Shown here piece after piece: positions 9,530-18,353 of a DNA stretch of 64,000 nt. Below the pieces are notes generated by a model. The model did not search any database. It was not told the origin of the DNA and saw only the letters and a list, made by a program, of their open reading frames with translations. The DNA lies in NCBI RefSeq assembly GCF_006740045.1, contig NZ_AP019749.1, positions 372,001 through 436,000 on the forward strand, in the 5' to 3' direction. How positions within the stretch are numbered: position 1 is the stretch's first letter; each line of letters starts with the position of its first letter. The stretch is from Comamonas terrigena NBRC 13299 (lineage in GTDB: Bacteria > Pseudomonadota > Gammaproteobacteria > Burkholderiales > Burkholderiaceae_C). The translations under genes were made by a program, and so were the position numbers.

Positions 9530-10507
9530 TCAATCGAGCTGCAGTTGCGCGGTTTGCACCACGGTGCGCCAGCGGGCACGCTCGGCGTTGAAGAACTTGT
9601 CGGTTTCGGTCGGGGTCATGGTGACCACCTCGGCGCCCTGGCCGGTCAGGCGGGCACGGACTTCAGGGGAGCGGATGGCGGTCAGCAGCACCTGGTTCAC
9701 GCGCTGCACCACGGCTTCCGGTGTCTTGGCCGGCAGGACCACGCCCTGCCAGGTGCCGGACGCAAAGCCCTGGGCCCCTTGTTCCGCCAGGGTGGGCACA
9801 TCGGCAATCAGCGGCATGCGGGTGCTCTTGGAAATGCCCAGCAGCTTGAGCTTGCCGCTTTGCACATGCGGGTAGGTGGCCAACATGCCGTTCATCAGCA
9901 CCTGGGTCTGGCCGGCCACGGTGTCCTGCACCGATTGCACGCCGCCCTTGTAGGGCACATACACCCATTTGGCGCCGGTGAGGCGGGCCAGCTCCACCCC
10001 CGCCAGATGGGGGGCGCTGCCGTTGGCCGTGACGGCGAAATTCAGGTCCTGCTTCTTGGACAGTGCAACCAGCTCCTGCAGGTTGCGCGCCTGCACCGAG
10101 GGGTGGACGACCAGCATGTGGGGCGAGTAGGCCAGCATGGCGGCGCCACGCAGGTCCTTGGACGGGTCGAAGCTGAGCTTGGTGTAGACCGCCGGGGAAA
10201 TGGCCAGGGCCCCCAGGTCGCAGAGCAGCCAGGTGTAGCCATCGGGCTGTGCACGGGCGACGAATTCCGCGCCCAGATTGCCGTTGGCGCCGGGCTTGTT
10301 TTCAATCACTACGGTCTGCTTCAGTTCCTGCGAAATCAGCTGGCCGATGGAGCGGGCAATGATGTCGGAGCTGCCGCCTGGCGGGTAGGGCACCACCAGC
10401 CGGATCGGCTTGCTGGGCCAGTTATCGGCAGCCAGCAAAGGGCTTGCCAGCAGGCTTGCTGCTGTCAGTGCCAGCAGTGAGCGCAGAACGCGAGAGCGAC
10501 GGACCAT
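9530..10507 (-). CDS. Bug-family tripartite tricarboxylate transporter receptor (TctC-like)
   Basis: 325-residue periplasmic receptor, starting at [14 protein letters not shown] with GGAGA upstream and a signal peptide ending near LLAADN. Motifs: [34 protein letters not shown] and [17 protein letters not shown]. It leads the kdgD - Bug - dehydrogenase - gudD - semialdehyde dehydrogenase gene string. About 30 bases upstream of the start is GTTGTATGA, the left part of the palindrome at the regulator/garD junction, so it probably carries the regulated promoter of this arm. Ligand unknown. Confidence 0.9.
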   Translation of the reverse strand: MVRRSRVLRSLLALTAASLLASPLLAADNWPSKPIRLVVPYPPGGSSDIIARSIGQLISQELKQTVVIENKPGANGNLGAEFVARAQPDGYTWLLCDLGALAISPAVYTKLSFDPSKDLRGAAMLAYSPHMLVVHPSVQARNLQELVALSKKQDLNFAVTANGSAPHLAGVELARLTGAKWVYVPYKGGVQSVQDTVAGQTQVLMNGMLATYPHVQSGKLKLLGISKSTRMPLIADVPTLAEQGAQGFASGTWQGVVLPAKTPEAVVQRVNQVLLTAIRSPEVRARLTGQGAEVVTMTPTETDKFFNAERARWRTVVQTAQLQLD

Positions 10508-10536
10508 GGTGCTTGTCTCCTTTTTGTGGTCAGTCA

Positions 10537-10545
10537 TCATACAAC
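10537..10545 (-). promoter_or_regulatory. Partial copy of the GntR-type operator upstream of the Bug/kdgD/gudD gene string
   Basis: On the minus strand this reads GTTGTATGA, identical to the first nine bases of the palindrome GTTGTATGACAAC at 11502-11514. The second half is degenerate (TGAC rather than CAAC). It lies 30 bases upstream of the receptor start, where a repressor would overlap the promoter. Assignment to the adjacent FCD-type regulator is inference. Confidence 0.5.
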
Positions 10546-10668
10546 TCAAGACGGTGTGCTTCCAAGCGGTTTGGTACTAGGGGAAACACGGAATCGGCGG
10601 GTGTGCCGCGGGGTGGTGCACGCAGACGGGGCTGCGGGCGACGTGCCCCGTCCGGTGCGGGCTGCGGG

Positions 10669-11484
10669 TCAGGTGTCGGAGGGCAGGTTGGCGGCCTGGC
10701 TCAGGCGCTGGGCCAGGCGCAGGCGTTCGCGCGAATTGGTCAGGTGGATGCGCATGGCAGCGCGGGCCGAGTCCGCATCCTGGCGCTCGATGGCGGAAAA
10801 GATTTCCTCGTGCTCCCGGTTCACGCGGCGCAGATAGTCGGGGTCGCGCGGGGAGGTGTGGATGGAGGTGATGCGGTTGCGCGGAATCAGCAGGGTGCCG
10901 AAGTGTTCCAGGATGTCCCGGAAGTAGCGGTTGCCGGTGGCCTGGGTGATGCTCAGATGGAACGCCAGGTCATGCTCCACCGTGTCGTTGCCTTGGGCGA
11001 AATGGTATTCAAAGGCCTGCAGCGCTGCGCGCATGGCCTCCAGGTCCTGCGGCTGGCGGCGTTGTGCCGCCAGGCCTGCGGCCTCGGTTTCCAGGCTGAT
11101 GCGCAGCTCCAGCACGGCCAGCACGTCGACCGATTCGCTGAGTTCGTGGGCGCTGAGCACGGGGCCCGGGTTGTGCTGGGCTGGCAGCACAAAGGTGCCG
11201 ATGCCGTGGCGGGTTTCGACCAGGCCTGCCGCCTGCAACTTGGACAGCGCTTCGCGGACCACGGTGCGGCTGACATCGTAGCTGCGCACCAGTTCGGACT
11301 CGGTGGGCAGCTTGTCGCCCTCGCGCAGCAGGCCCTGCCGGATCTTGTGGCCGAACTCCTCCGACAACAGGCTGGCCAGGTTGCGGCTGCCACGCCCGGC
11401 CTTGCTGCGCAGGGCGGCGCCCTCTGGCAGAACCGAAGGGGGGGAGGCTTGGGGTAATTCCGATGTCAGGCTGCGCATGGCCAT
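10669..11484 (-). CDS. GntR-family (FadR/FCD subfamily) transcriptional regulator
   Basis: 271-residue regulator. The N-terminal winged helix-turn-helix is at about residues 35-105 (LPTESELVRSYDVSRTVVRE, then GLVETRHGIGTFVLP). The C-terminal all-helical FCD domain has spaced acidic and His residues suggesting metal or carboxylate ligand binding. It is divergent from garD, and the palindrome in the shared gap suggests autoregulation. It probably senses a sugar diacid or downstream intermediate and represses both arms of the locus. Two in-frame ATGs (MAMRS) are equally possible starts and neither has a clear ribosome binding site. Confidence 0.9.
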   Translation of the reverse strand: MAMRSLTSELPQASPPSVLPEGAALRSKAGRGSRNLASLLSEEFGHKIRQGLLREGDKLPTESELVRSYDVSRTVVREALSKLQAAGLVETRHGIGTFVLPAQHNPGPVLSAHELSESVDVLAVLELRISLETEAAGLAAQRRQPQDLEAMRAALQAFEYHFAQGNDTVEHDLAFHLSITQATGNRYFRDILEHFGTLLIPRNRITSIHTSPRDPDYLRRVNREHEEIFSAIERQDADSARAAMRIHLTNSRERLRLAQRLSQAANLPSDT

Positions 11485-11501
11485 GATGATAATCGTTTTA
11501 T

Positions 11502-11514
11502 GTTGTATGACAAC
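11502..11514. promoter_or_regulatory. Palindromic operator candidate for the FCD regulator
   Basis: GTTGTATGACAAC: perfect 5-base arms GTTGT/ACAAC with a 3-base centre, in the gap between the divergent regulator and garD. It lies within an AT-rich stretch (ATAATCGTTTTATGTTG) that may include promoter elements. The TTGT-N-ACAA form is common for FadR-subfamily regulators (established knowledge). A partial copy at 10537-10545 precedes a gene of the same locus. Confidence 0.6.
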
Positions 11515-11643
11515 GTACTACGTGGCCGCGCCATCCGGCGTACCGCAGGGCCGTGATGGACCGGACCCTGGCGTGCAGCACCGGGCGTGCGAACACACAG
11601 GCCGGTCAGGCCGCACTTCTTCTTTGTGAATGGAAAGATTCTG

Positions 11644-13227
11644 ATGGGGCAAGCTCTCTATATCCGCATGCATGCGCAAGACAATGTGGCGATTGTCGTG
11701 AACGACGGCGGTTTGCCTGCGGGGACGGTGTTTGACGACGGCCTGACCCTGGTGCAGAAGGTGCCGCAGGGCCACAAGGTGGCGCTGGTGGACCTGGCCA
11801 AAGGCGCGGCGGTGCGGCGCTACAACGTCACCATCGGCTATGCCAGCCAGGATCTGCCGCGCGGCAGCTGGGTGAACGAGCAGGTGCTGCAGATGCCGGA
11901 TGCCCCCGAACTGGAAGGCCTGCCCATGGCCACGGTGCGCCCCGACCCGCTGCCGCCGCTGGAGGGCTACACCTTCGAAGGCTATCGCAACGCCGATGGC
12001 TCGGTGGGGACGCGCAACATCTTGGCCATCACCACCACGGTGCAATGCGTGGCGGGGGTGGTCGATGTGGCGGTGCAGCGCATTAAGGCGGAACTGCTGC
12101 CCCGGTATCCGCAGGTCGATGACGTGGTCGGGCTGGAACACACCTACGGCTGCGGCGTGGCCATCGATGCACCGGATGCGGTGATCCCGATCCGGACCCT
12201 GCGCAACATCAGCCGCAACCCGAATTTCGGGGACGAGATCATGGTGGTCAGCCTGGGCTGCGAAAAGCTGCAGCCCGAGCGCCTGCTGCCCGCCGAAGCC
12301 CCGCTGCGGCCCATGCCGCACCCGGGCGCGGCACCCGCGGCCGGGGCTGCTCCTGCTGCTGCGTCTGTGCTGGATGTGGTCTGCCTGCAGGCGGAGGAGC
12401 ACACCGGCTTCATGAGCATGATCGACAGCATCGTGCGCCAGGCCGATGTACACCTGCAGCGGCTCAACCGGCGCCGCCGCGAGACGGTGCCGGCCAGCGA
12501 ACTGGTCGTGGGCGTGCAGTGCGGTGGCAGCGATGCCTTCAGCGGCGTCACGGCCAATCCGGCCGTGGGCTTTGCCTCCGATCTGCTGGTGCGTGCCGGT
12601 GCCAGCGTGATGTTTTCCGAGGTGACCGAAGTGCGCGACGGCATCGACCAACTGACCGCGCGGGCCAGCAGTCCCGCCGTGGCCCAGGCCATGGTGGACC
12701 AGATGGCCTGGTACGACGCCTATCTGGCGCGTGGCCGGGCGGACCGCAGCGCCAACACGACCCCCGGCAACAAGAAGGGCGGCCTGTCCAACATCGTGGA
12801 AAAGGCCATGGGCTCCATCGTCAAGTCAGGGTCCGCGCCCATCAGCGGGGTGCTGGCGCCCGGCGAGAAGCTGCAGCAAAAAGGGCTGATCTATGCCGCC
12901 ACTCCGGCCTCCGACTTCATCTGCGGCACCTTGCAGCTGGCGGCCGGCATGAATCTGCACATCTTCACCACCGGCCGCGGCACGCCCTATGGCCTGGCAG
13001 CCTGCCCGGTGATCAAGGTCGCCACGCGCAGCGATCTGGCGCGCCGCTGGCACGACCTGATGGACGTGAATGCCGGGCGCATCGCCGAGGGCAGCGAGAC
13101 CATCGAGAGCCTGGGCTGGGAGCTGTTCCACCTGATGCTGGAGATCGCCAGCGGCAAGAAGACCTGGGCCGAGCACTGGAAGCTCAGCAACGCGCTGGTG
13201 CTGTTCAACCCGGCCCCTGTGACCTGA
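11644..13227 (+). CDS. garD: Galactarate dehydratase, UxaA/GarD family
   Basis: 527-residue enzyme of the altronate/galactarate dehydratase family, expected to dehydrate galactarate to 5-dehydro-4-deoxy-D-glucarate and so feed the same intermediate as gudD. It has an N-terminal SAF-like domain (about residues 1-95) and the large UxaA domain with [26 protein letters not shown] and [12 protein letters not shown]; Cys and His residues in these segments are the likely metal ligands. The start [10 protein letters not shown] has GGAAAG upstream, whereas an earlier in-frame start does not resemble the family. Altronate dehydratase is the alternative, but the neighbours favour galactarate. Confidence 0.87.
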   Translation: MGQALYIRMHAQDNVAIVVNDGGLPAGTVFDDGLTLVQKVPQGHKVALVDLAKGAAVRRYNVTIGYASQDLPRGSWVNEQVLQMPDAPELEGLPMATVRPDPLPPLEGYTFEGYRNADGSVGTRNILAITTTVQCVAGVVDVAVQRIKAELLPRYPQVDDVVGLEHTYGCGVAIDAPDAVIPIRTLRNISRNPNFGDEIMVVSLGCEKLQPERLLPAEAPLRPMPHPGAAPAAGAAPAAASVLDVVCLQAEEHTGFMSMIDSIVRQADVHLQRLNRRRRETVPASELVVGVQCGGSDAFSGVTANPAVGFASDLLVRAGASVMFSEVTEVRDGIDQLTARASSPAVAQAMVDQMAWYDAYLARGRADRSANTTPGNKKGGLSNIVEKAMGSIVKSGSAPISGVLAPGEKLQQKGLIYAATPASDFICGTLQLAAGMNLHIFTTGRGTPYGLAACPVIKVATRSDLARRWHDLMDVNAGRIAEGSETIESLGWELFHLMLEIASGKKTWAEHWKLSNALVLFNPAPVT

Positions 13228-13312
13228 GAGCGAGCCGGGCAGCGCGTTCCGGCCCCGCTGAACCCCTGCACGCCGGAATCCACCGGCGGCATTTTTACCA
13301 AGGAGACAACTC

Positions 13313-14308
13313 ATGCAACGTCGACAGCTTTTGAAGGCGGCCGCTGCCCCGCTGGTGCTGGCGGGCCTGCCCGCTGCGGTCCAGGCCCAGGGCAATTGGC
13401 CCGCCGCAAAGAACATCACCTACATGGTGCCGTTTGCCACCGGTGGCACCACCGATACCCTGGGCCGCCTGATTGCCCAGCAGCTGGGCCCGGCGCTGGG
13501 CACCACGGTGATCGTGGAAAACCGCGGCGGTGCTGGCGGCAGCGTCGGCTCGGAACTGGCGGCACGGGCCCAACCCGACGGCTACACGCTGCTGGGCGGC
13601 ACCATCAGCTCGCATGCCATCAACATCAGTCTGTATCCCAAGCTGGGCTATGACCCGGTGAAGTCCTTCACCCCCATCACCCTGATCGGCACCAACCCCC
13701 TGGTGCTGGTGGTGGCCGCCAACAGCCCCTACAAGAGCCTGCAGGACGTGCTGGAAGCCGCCAAGAAACGCCAGGGCGGGCTGTCGTCCGCATCGGCCGG
13801 TGCCGGCACATCGCAGCATCTGGCGCTGGAGATGCTGGGCTGGAAGTCCGGCGTCAAGTTCACCCACGTGCCCTACAAAGGCAGCGGTCCGGCCATCCAG
13901 GACGTGATGGGCGGGCAGGTGGACATGATGTTCGACACCACGGTGGTGGCGGCTCCGCACATCCAGAGCGGCAAGCTGCGTGCGCTGGCCGTGACATCCA
14001 AGCAGCGCCTCGAGGCACTGAAGGACGTGCCCACCGTCGCCGAGTCGGGCGTCAGCAGCCTGGCCAATTTCGAGGTCACGTCCTGGCAGGCACTGTTTGC
14101 CCCCTCCGGCACACCGGATGCCATCGTGCAGAAGCTGCACCAGGAAGTGGCCAAGATCATTGCCACGCCCGACATGAAGGCCCGCCTGAAAACCATGGGC
14201 ATGGAGCCATCCACCCTGAGCCCGGCGCAGATTGCCGAATTCCAGAAGACGGAAGTGGCGAAATGGGCCGCCGTCATCAAGGAAGCCAAGGTGAAGGTGG
14301 ACAGCTAA
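13313..14308 (+). CDS. Bug-family tripartite tricarboxylate transporter receptor (TctC-like)
   Basis: 331-residue periplasmic receptor with AAGGAG seven bases before the ATG. The N-terminus MQRRQLLKAAAAPLVLAG has a twin-arginine-like start but could use Sec. Motifs: ITYMVPFATGGTTDTLGR, VIVENRGGAGGSVGSE and THVPYKGSGPAIQDVMGGQ. It lies 85 bases downstream of garD on the same strand and is probably cotranscribed, suggesting galactarate or another diacid as ligand. It is the third orphan Bug receptor of the locus. Confidence 0.9.
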   Translation: MQRRQLLKAAAAPLVLAGLPAAVQAQGNWPAAKNITYMVPFATGGTTDTLGRLIAQQLGPALGTTVIVENRGGAGGSVGSELAARAQPDGYTLLGGTISSHAINISLYPKLGYDPVKSFTPITLIGTNPLVLVVAANSPYKSLQDVLEAAKKRQGGLSSASAGAGTSQHLALEMLGWKSGVKFTHVPYKGSGPAIQDVMGGQVDMMFDTTVVAAPHIQSGKLRALAVTSKQRLEALKDVPTVAESGVSSLANFEVTSWQALFAPSGTPDAIVQKLHQEVAKIIATPDMKARLKTMGMEPSTLSPAQIAEFQKTEVAKWAAVIKEAKVKVDS

Positions 14309-14454
14309 GCCACCACAGTGGGACGAGGCACCTCATGCGGCCGGGGCGTCCGCCTTTGCCGCAGGGCACCGGGACACCGCTGCCGGTGCCGCGGCAAGCA
14401 CAGGCTGGGGCGATCCCGTGTCGCCCCGCCGGGGGGCTTGCCTACAATGTCACC

Positions 14455-14838
14455 ATGCGCCCCCTTGCCCCTCATGCACTGCACCGCTGGACCCGTTGGG
14501 TGCTGGCGGCATGGCTGTGTGTGGCCTTGGGTGCTGCACTGTCGCCACTGGCCCGGGCGCAGGCCGGGGCGGGCGCGCTGGAGCCGCTGTGCGGCCTGGA
14601 TGGCGCACGGCACTGGGTGGCCAGCCCGGCAGCGCAGCTGCTGGGTGACGATGCCGCGGCCGCCGCGCATGGCCTGGATTGCCCGCTGTGCCTGCCGCTG
14701 CTGGCGCCACCGCCGCCCGTTGTCGGCCAGCACGCCGCGCTGGCGCCGGGCATGGCCCCGCCAGCGGGCCTGCGCTCCATTCCCTGGGTCTACCGCGTGG
14801 CAGCCGCGCTGCCGGCCAGAGGGCCGCCGCATTCCTGA
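14455..14838 (+). CDS. DUF2946-family protein
   Basis: 127-residue protein with a short cytoplasmic start, a hydrophobic segment at about residues 12-32 (WVLAAWLCVALGAALSPLA) acting as signal peptide or anchor, and the DUF2946 signature DCPLC followed by prolines near residue 80. DUF2946 proteins recur beside copper chaperones and TonB receptors in beta-proteobacteria; the CxxC and surrounding residues may bind metal (inference). The ATG was chosen for the signal-like N-terminus; the same frame is open further upstream but that part is low-complexity. The PCu(A)C gene follows after 155 bases. Confidence 0.75.
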   Translation: MRPLAPHALHRWTRWVLAAWLCVALGAALSPLARAQAGAGALEPLCGLDGARHWVASPAAQLLGDDAAAAAHGLDCPLCLPLLAPPPPVVGQHAALAPGMAPPAGLRSIPWVYRVAAALPARGPPHS

Positions 14839-14993
14839 GCCATTACCGCAACCCGCGCCGCTGCCATCCGCCGGGATGGCGTGCACTGCCACTCACCCTG
14901 AAAGGCAGGCCGCGGCGCAGTGACTTTTGTCTGCAGAGGTGCGTGCACCACGCTGCCGCAGCGTACCCTGCGTTCCCTGTTTGGAGCTTTTGA

Positions 14994-15509
14994 ATGTTTG
15001 CAACCTCTTTGACCCGCCGCGTGGCCCTGGCCGCCGGCCTGCTGGCTACCACCTCCCTGGCCTGGAGCCACGCCGATGCCGCCCATGTGACGGCGGAAAA
15101 TGCCTGGGCCCGTGCCAGTGTGCCGGGGCAGCAGGCCACGGGCGCTTTTGTGCGCCTGACCGCCAAGGAGCCGCTGCGCCTGGTCGGCGTGGAAACCCCG
15201 GCCGCCGCCGTGGCCGAAGTGCACGAGATGAAGATGGAAGGCGATGTGATGCGCATGCGCGCCATCGACAGCCTGGACCTGCCCCAGGGCGTGGCCGTGG
15301 AGCTCAAGCCCGGCGGCTACCACATCATGCTGCAGCAGCTCAAAGCCCCGCTGCTCAAGGACACGCAAGTGCCCATCACCCTGGTGTTCAAGGACGGCAA
15401 GGACGCCGTCTCGCGCCTGAGCCTGCAGGTGCCGGTACAGGCCATGGCCCCCAAGGGCGCTGCGGCAGCGCCGGCGGGCCATGCCGGCCACGGCGGGCAC
15501 CAGCACTGA
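14994..15509 (+). CDS. PCu(A)C-type periplasmic copper chaperone
   Basis: 171-residue exported protein: signal peptide to about residue 23, then a cupredoxin-like domain. The copper-binding pattern of Met and His ligands is visible as HEMKM followed by VMRM near residues 77-87 and GYHIML near 104-109. It closes with a short Gly/His-rich tail (HAGHGGHQH) that may add metal affinity. The family delivers Cu(I) to the CuA centre of cytochrome oxidase or to other periplasmic targets. GGAGC precedes the ATG. It pairs with the DUF2946 gene upstream and is followed by a strong hairpin. Confidence 0.92.
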   Translation: MFATSLTRRVALAAGLLATTSLAWSHADAAHVTAENAWARASVPGQQATGAFVRLTAKEPLRLVGVETPAAAVAEVHEMKMEGDVMRMRAIDSLDLPQGVAVELKPGGYHIMLQQLKAPLLKDTQVPITLVFKDGKDAVSRLSLQVPVQAMAPKGAAAAPAGHAGHGGHQH

Positions 15510-15584
15510 GCGGGTGCGACGGCGCACAGCAAAAATGGCGGCGCAAGCCGTGCGCTGGATCTGCTGAAATGGTGCAAGTGATGC

Positions 15585-15604
15585 GAGGGCCCTTCGGGGC
15601 CCTC
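15585..15604. terminator. Hairpin between convergent genes
   Basis: Perfect 8-base stem GAGGGCCC/GGGCCCTC closed by a stable TTCG tetraloop, between the copper chaperone and the oppositely oriented unknown gene. No clear T-tract follows on either strand, so it may act as a bidirectional terminator or as a 3' stabilising stem. Confidence 0.6.
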
Positions 15605-15616
15605 GGTCCTTGGCGG

Positions 15617-16897
15617 TCAGAAGTGGAGCACGCTTGCCACCAGGGCTCCCAGCGAGAAACACCATATCCAGCTCGTCCGGTTCCCCAAGGCTCGGAGCAC
15701 TGGGACGATGTCGTTGAGGCCGATGGCGTTGTGATTCAACTGGCTTGAGAGCGTGAAGATGTCCGCTTTGGTTGCGGGAAACGGATTGTCGGCATTGCCA
15801 TCGTCCATGGCTTGCCCGCCAAACTCGTAGTCAAACCATTTTGGGTGCTTCTTGCGAACCTCCTGCTCCTTCCTGTGGTATCGATCGATGGCATTGGATG
15901 TTTGGTCGTCCCAAACGAAGTCACGCAGGGTCCGTCTGGTGACTCGGGTTTGCCATAGGCGCATGTTGCCGATGGCTTCCACCAGGAGTAGTTCGCCGTC
16001 CTTTTTGTAGCCAGCCCGGAGTTGCTTGGCATTGAGGCGCTCCATCGAGTAGGCCGCAGCCCGAAACGCGATGTCGTCGCTTGCGAGCATCGAATCCAAT
16101 GACTCGACGCGCAGGGCCAGCCGGGCCAGGCCCTTGCGGACTCGCTCCCAGTTGCCGAGGGAGCCGTTGCGGTGGGCCATCGCCTGCCGCTCGTTGGCCT
16201 CGGCGTCGTCGGGGGCGACGTGCCAGCGCGCCGCGATGACCAGGGGCTTTTCGATCGAAACGTAGTCGGTCTCCAACTGCTCGAACAGGTGGCCGAGGGT
16301 GAATGCCCACGCCTCGGTCGCGGGCACCGTCTCCGCGAGCTTCCAGGCGGCTTCGAGCACCTTGTTTTCATTGACGAGGCTGAAGTCAGGGGACGGCATC
16401 CGCATCTGTGGACTGAGATCCAAGAAGGAGACGAAGTGGCGGAGATGGTCGTCGTCGATGGACTCCCAGCCTTGCTTGCGTTCGAGCAGGCCGTAAAGAA
16501 AGGGGTTGGTCAGGGTCGGATTCTCGAGCAGGGCGCGCAACTCGTTGCTGGACGCAGATAGCAGCCATTCGGCCATGGGGCCGGGCTCTTCGCCAATCAG
16601 GCACGATGGGAACTCCGGGAGGGACCTGTTGGCGAGGCAGGCCAAGCGTATCGGGCTGTCTGGCGCTGACGACTGGAACAGTTCGGACACCACCGCCCTG
16701 TGCCAGCTATAGCGGGCCAGCGAGAGGTCGATCAGCGTATCTCCGCGGGTACGCAGGGCCTTCTCGGTATCCTCGTCGACGTAATGGGGGCGAGCCTCGC
16801 GCTTCGACTGCGCGGCTCGCCGCATGAACTCTGCCACCGCCTCCGGCGACATGGCCATCAGTTCCGCTTCTTGTATGAGCGTCTGGTATCCACGCAC
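15617..16897 (-). CDS. Unknown helical protein with C-terminal membrane segment
   Basis: 426-residue protein I do not recognise. GGGAGGGA precedes a GTG start; an internal ATG at codon 14 is possible. It appears largely alpha-helical and charged, with helix-rich segments (for example NELRALLENPTLTNPFLYGLL near residues 135-155) suggestive of HEAT-like or leucine-rich-variant repeats, but no catalytic motif. The last 20 residues (SWIWCFSLGALVASVLHF) could be a C-terminal membrane anchor. Base composition is lower in GC than its neighbours and codon use is more mixed, suggesting acquisition by transfer. It stands alone between unrelated genes. Confidence 0.7.
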   Translation of the reverse strand: MRGYQTLIQEAELMAMSPEAVAEFMRRAAQSKREARPHYVDEDTEKALRTRGDTLIDLSLARYSWHRAVVSELFQSSAPDSPIRLACLANRSLPEFPSCLIGEEPGPMAEWLLSASSNELRALLENPTLTNPFLYGLLERKQGWESIDDDHLRHFVSFLDLSPQMRMPSPDFSLVNENKVLEAAWKLAETVPATEAWAFTLGHLFEQLETDYVSIEKPLVIAARWHVAPDDAEANERQAMAHRNGSLGNWERVRKGLARLALRVESLDSMLASDDIAFRAAAYSMERLNAKQLRAGYKKDGELLLVEAIGNMRLWQTRVTRRTLRDFVWDDQTSNAIDRYHRKEQEVRKKHPKWFDYEFGGQAMDDGNADNPFPATKADIFTLSSQLNHNAIGLNDIVPVLRALGNRTSWIWCFSLGALVASVLHF

Positions 16898-17092
16898 GGA
16901 CTTTCCCTCCCATGATATTGACCTCTGAATGTTATCCGAGGTGGGTGCCGGTCAGCGATAAATGCCTCGGAAATTTCTGGCTTCATATTGGTTATGTCGC
17001 GTGTGGGTTTGAAGGAATCAACGGATGCCATTTATCTGGGGAATCCATGAACAGGGAAACAGTTTATTTCGCCTCGTCAGTTGGAGGTGTGC

Positions 17093-17218
17093 ATGCTGCA
17101 TGTTGGCGCAGCCTTTTATATTCGCAGGATTGTGTCCTGCACAGTATTCGCCAGTGCGCTTGATGGCTGGGCTATCGATGGTCTGGCCGTGGCGTGCATC
17201 AGCATACTGGAGCGTTGA
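17093..17218 (+). CDS. Candidate small ORF (41 residues)
   Basis: A short frame beginning MLHVGAAFYIRRIVS, with a strong GGAGGT ribosome binding site five bases before the ATG. It is moderately hydrophobic with a CISILER end. Its stop TGA overlaps an ATG of a still smaller frame (16 residues, MLKDAVKNSLEKTAKD) in a TGATG arrangement typical of coupled genes. Nothing else supports coding, and a different frame across the same bases is also open. Confidence 0.25.
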   Translation: MLHVGAAFYIRRIVSCTVFASALDGWAIDGLAVACISILER

Positions 17219-17342
17219 TGTTGAAAGACGCCGTAAAAAACAGTCTGGAAAAGACCGCGAAAGACTGAAAGAAGCAATCCGGCCTCAAGGCGTAGATTGC
17301 TTGAATAAATAGCCCATCATCCATTTAGCGATGACGACCATG

Positions 17343-17438
17343 TTAGTGGTTTTCTCGGAAAACCGGATTTTTGAATAAGGCCGCGACTGCCCATATCAAT
17401 AGGGGTGTCAATAACATCCAGAAGAGGTTCCGGCGCAT
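17343..17438 (-). CDS. Candidate small membrane protein (31 residues)
   Basis: Short minus-strand frame starting MRRNLFWMLLTPLLIWAV and ending FRENH: basic N-terminus, a single hydrophobic helix, polar tail. The frame stays open about 28 codons upstream with a polar, helix-prone segment (VRLEELQRDSS), so the real product may be longer using a non-ATG start. No clear ribosome binding site precedes the ATG. It could be a remnant of a longer membrane protein. Confidence 0.3.
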   Translation of the reverse strand: MRRNLFWMLLTPLLIWAVAALFKNPVFRENH

Positions 17439-17559
17439 TGAAGAATCGCGTTGCAATTCTTCAAGTCGAACCTTCCGTATTTGAGTGGCGCGGCACAGGC
17501 CGGACGTCCTTTTAGGAAAACAGAGTCAATTCAGCCCGCAAGCGCATGCACGCATTCCA

Positions 17560-18246
17560 TTAGTGGCCCTGCTGTTCGGCAGGGTTGGCCAGCACCGGCT
17601 GGTTGGCAGTAGGGCGCTGCATGGCCAGCAGCTCGCGCTTGGTGGACTGGATGTGTTCTTCCAGGTACTGGACCACGGTCGCGGTGTCATGGCGGCGGCA
17701 GGCGGCCACGATCTTGTAGTGGTCTGACTGCGGGCCTTCCTTGCCTGTGGCCTGGGAGATCAGCACATGGGTGTAGCGGTCGGTGTTCAGGCAGAACTCT
17801 TCGATCAGCTGGTGCAGGCGACGGTTGTTGGAGGCCGCCGACAGGGCCAGGTGAAAGCGTCTGTTGTATTCGCCCCACTCCGGCACCGTGGTGGCGGCGT
17901 CATAGGCCGCCAGGATCTGCTCCATGGTTTCGAAGTCGCGTTCCACCATGTTCGGCACGCCCAGCTTGGCGGCGTGGCATTCCAGCGCAATGCGGATGTC
18001 CAGCATGTCGCAGATCTGCAGCAGGCTCATGCCGGCCACCACGGCCCCCCGGTTCAGCTGGTGAGTGACCAGTCCCTCCGCTTCCAGCTGGCGCAGTGCC
18101 TCGCGCACGGGGATGCGGCTGGCGTGGAAGCGGGTGGCAAGAGCATCCTGCTTCAAAGGCTGACCAACAGGCAATGCGCCGCTCAGGATTTCGTAGCGGA
18201 GCTGATCGCGGATGGTCTGGTGCAGGGCTTTGGCGTTGCGTGTCAT
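17560..18246 (-). CDS. GntR-family (FCD subfamily) transcriptional regulator
   Basis: 228-residue regulator. The winged helix-turn-helix occupies about residues 1-75 (LKQDALATRFHASRIPVREA, then GLVTHQLNRGAVVAG), followed by an FCD ligand-binding domain with D/H metal-site residues in YNRRFHLALSAAS. It is divergent from the 1-pyrroline-5-carboxylate dehydrogenase, about 107 bases apart, with a perfect palindrome between, so it most likely controls the dehydrogenase and the ABC importer. The ATG reading MTRNAKALHQ fits the family; no good ribosome binding site is seen. The inducer is probably an amino acid or its semialdehyde product (inference). Confidence 0.9.
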   Translation of the reverse strand: MTRNAKALHQTIRDQLRYEILSGALPVGQPLKQDALATRFHASRIPVREALRQLEAEGLVTHQLNRGAVVAGMSLLQICDMLDIRIALECHAAKLGVPNMVERDFETMEQILAAYDAATTVPEWGEYNRRFHLALSAASNNRRLHQLIEEFCLNTDRYTHVLISQATGKEGPQSDHYKIVAACRRHDTATVVQYLEEHIQSTKRELLAMQRPTANQPVLANPAEQQGH

Positions 18247-18314
18247 GGGAATTTTTGGCTTTTCGGGTTCAACCCTATCAGATGCGTATTGTGCCAATGG
18301 ATACTTGTTTGCAT

Positions 18315-18328
18315 AATTGGATCCAATT
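18315..18328. promoter_or_regulatory. Perfect palindrome, operator candidate of the divergent GntR regulator
   Basis: AATTGGATCCAATT, a perfect 14-base palindrome, with an imperfect second copy TTTGGATCAC starting near 18337. It lies in the AT-rich gap between the regulator and the dehydrogenase start at 18354, where binding would cover both promoters. Assignment to the adjacent regulator is inferred from position. Confidence 0.6.
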
Positions 18329-18353
18329 TTGTTGTGTTTGGATCACTTCCTCT

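Larger units (their letters stand above)
16898..17559. other. Lower-GC stretch without a convincing gene
   Basis: About 660 bases between the unknown 426-residue protein and the GntR gene. It is noticeably richer in A and T than the surrounding sequence, with several short open frames but no frame resembling a known protein. Two small candidates are listed separately. No transposase remnant, inverted terminal repeats or RNA gene was recognised. It looks like the tail of the islet that carries the 426-residue protein. Confidence 0.6.

Noticed and set aside
18266..18280. GGGTTCAACCC resembling a tRNA T-arm
   Set aside because: No acceptor, D or anticodon arms around it; it lies in the 5' region of the GntR gene.
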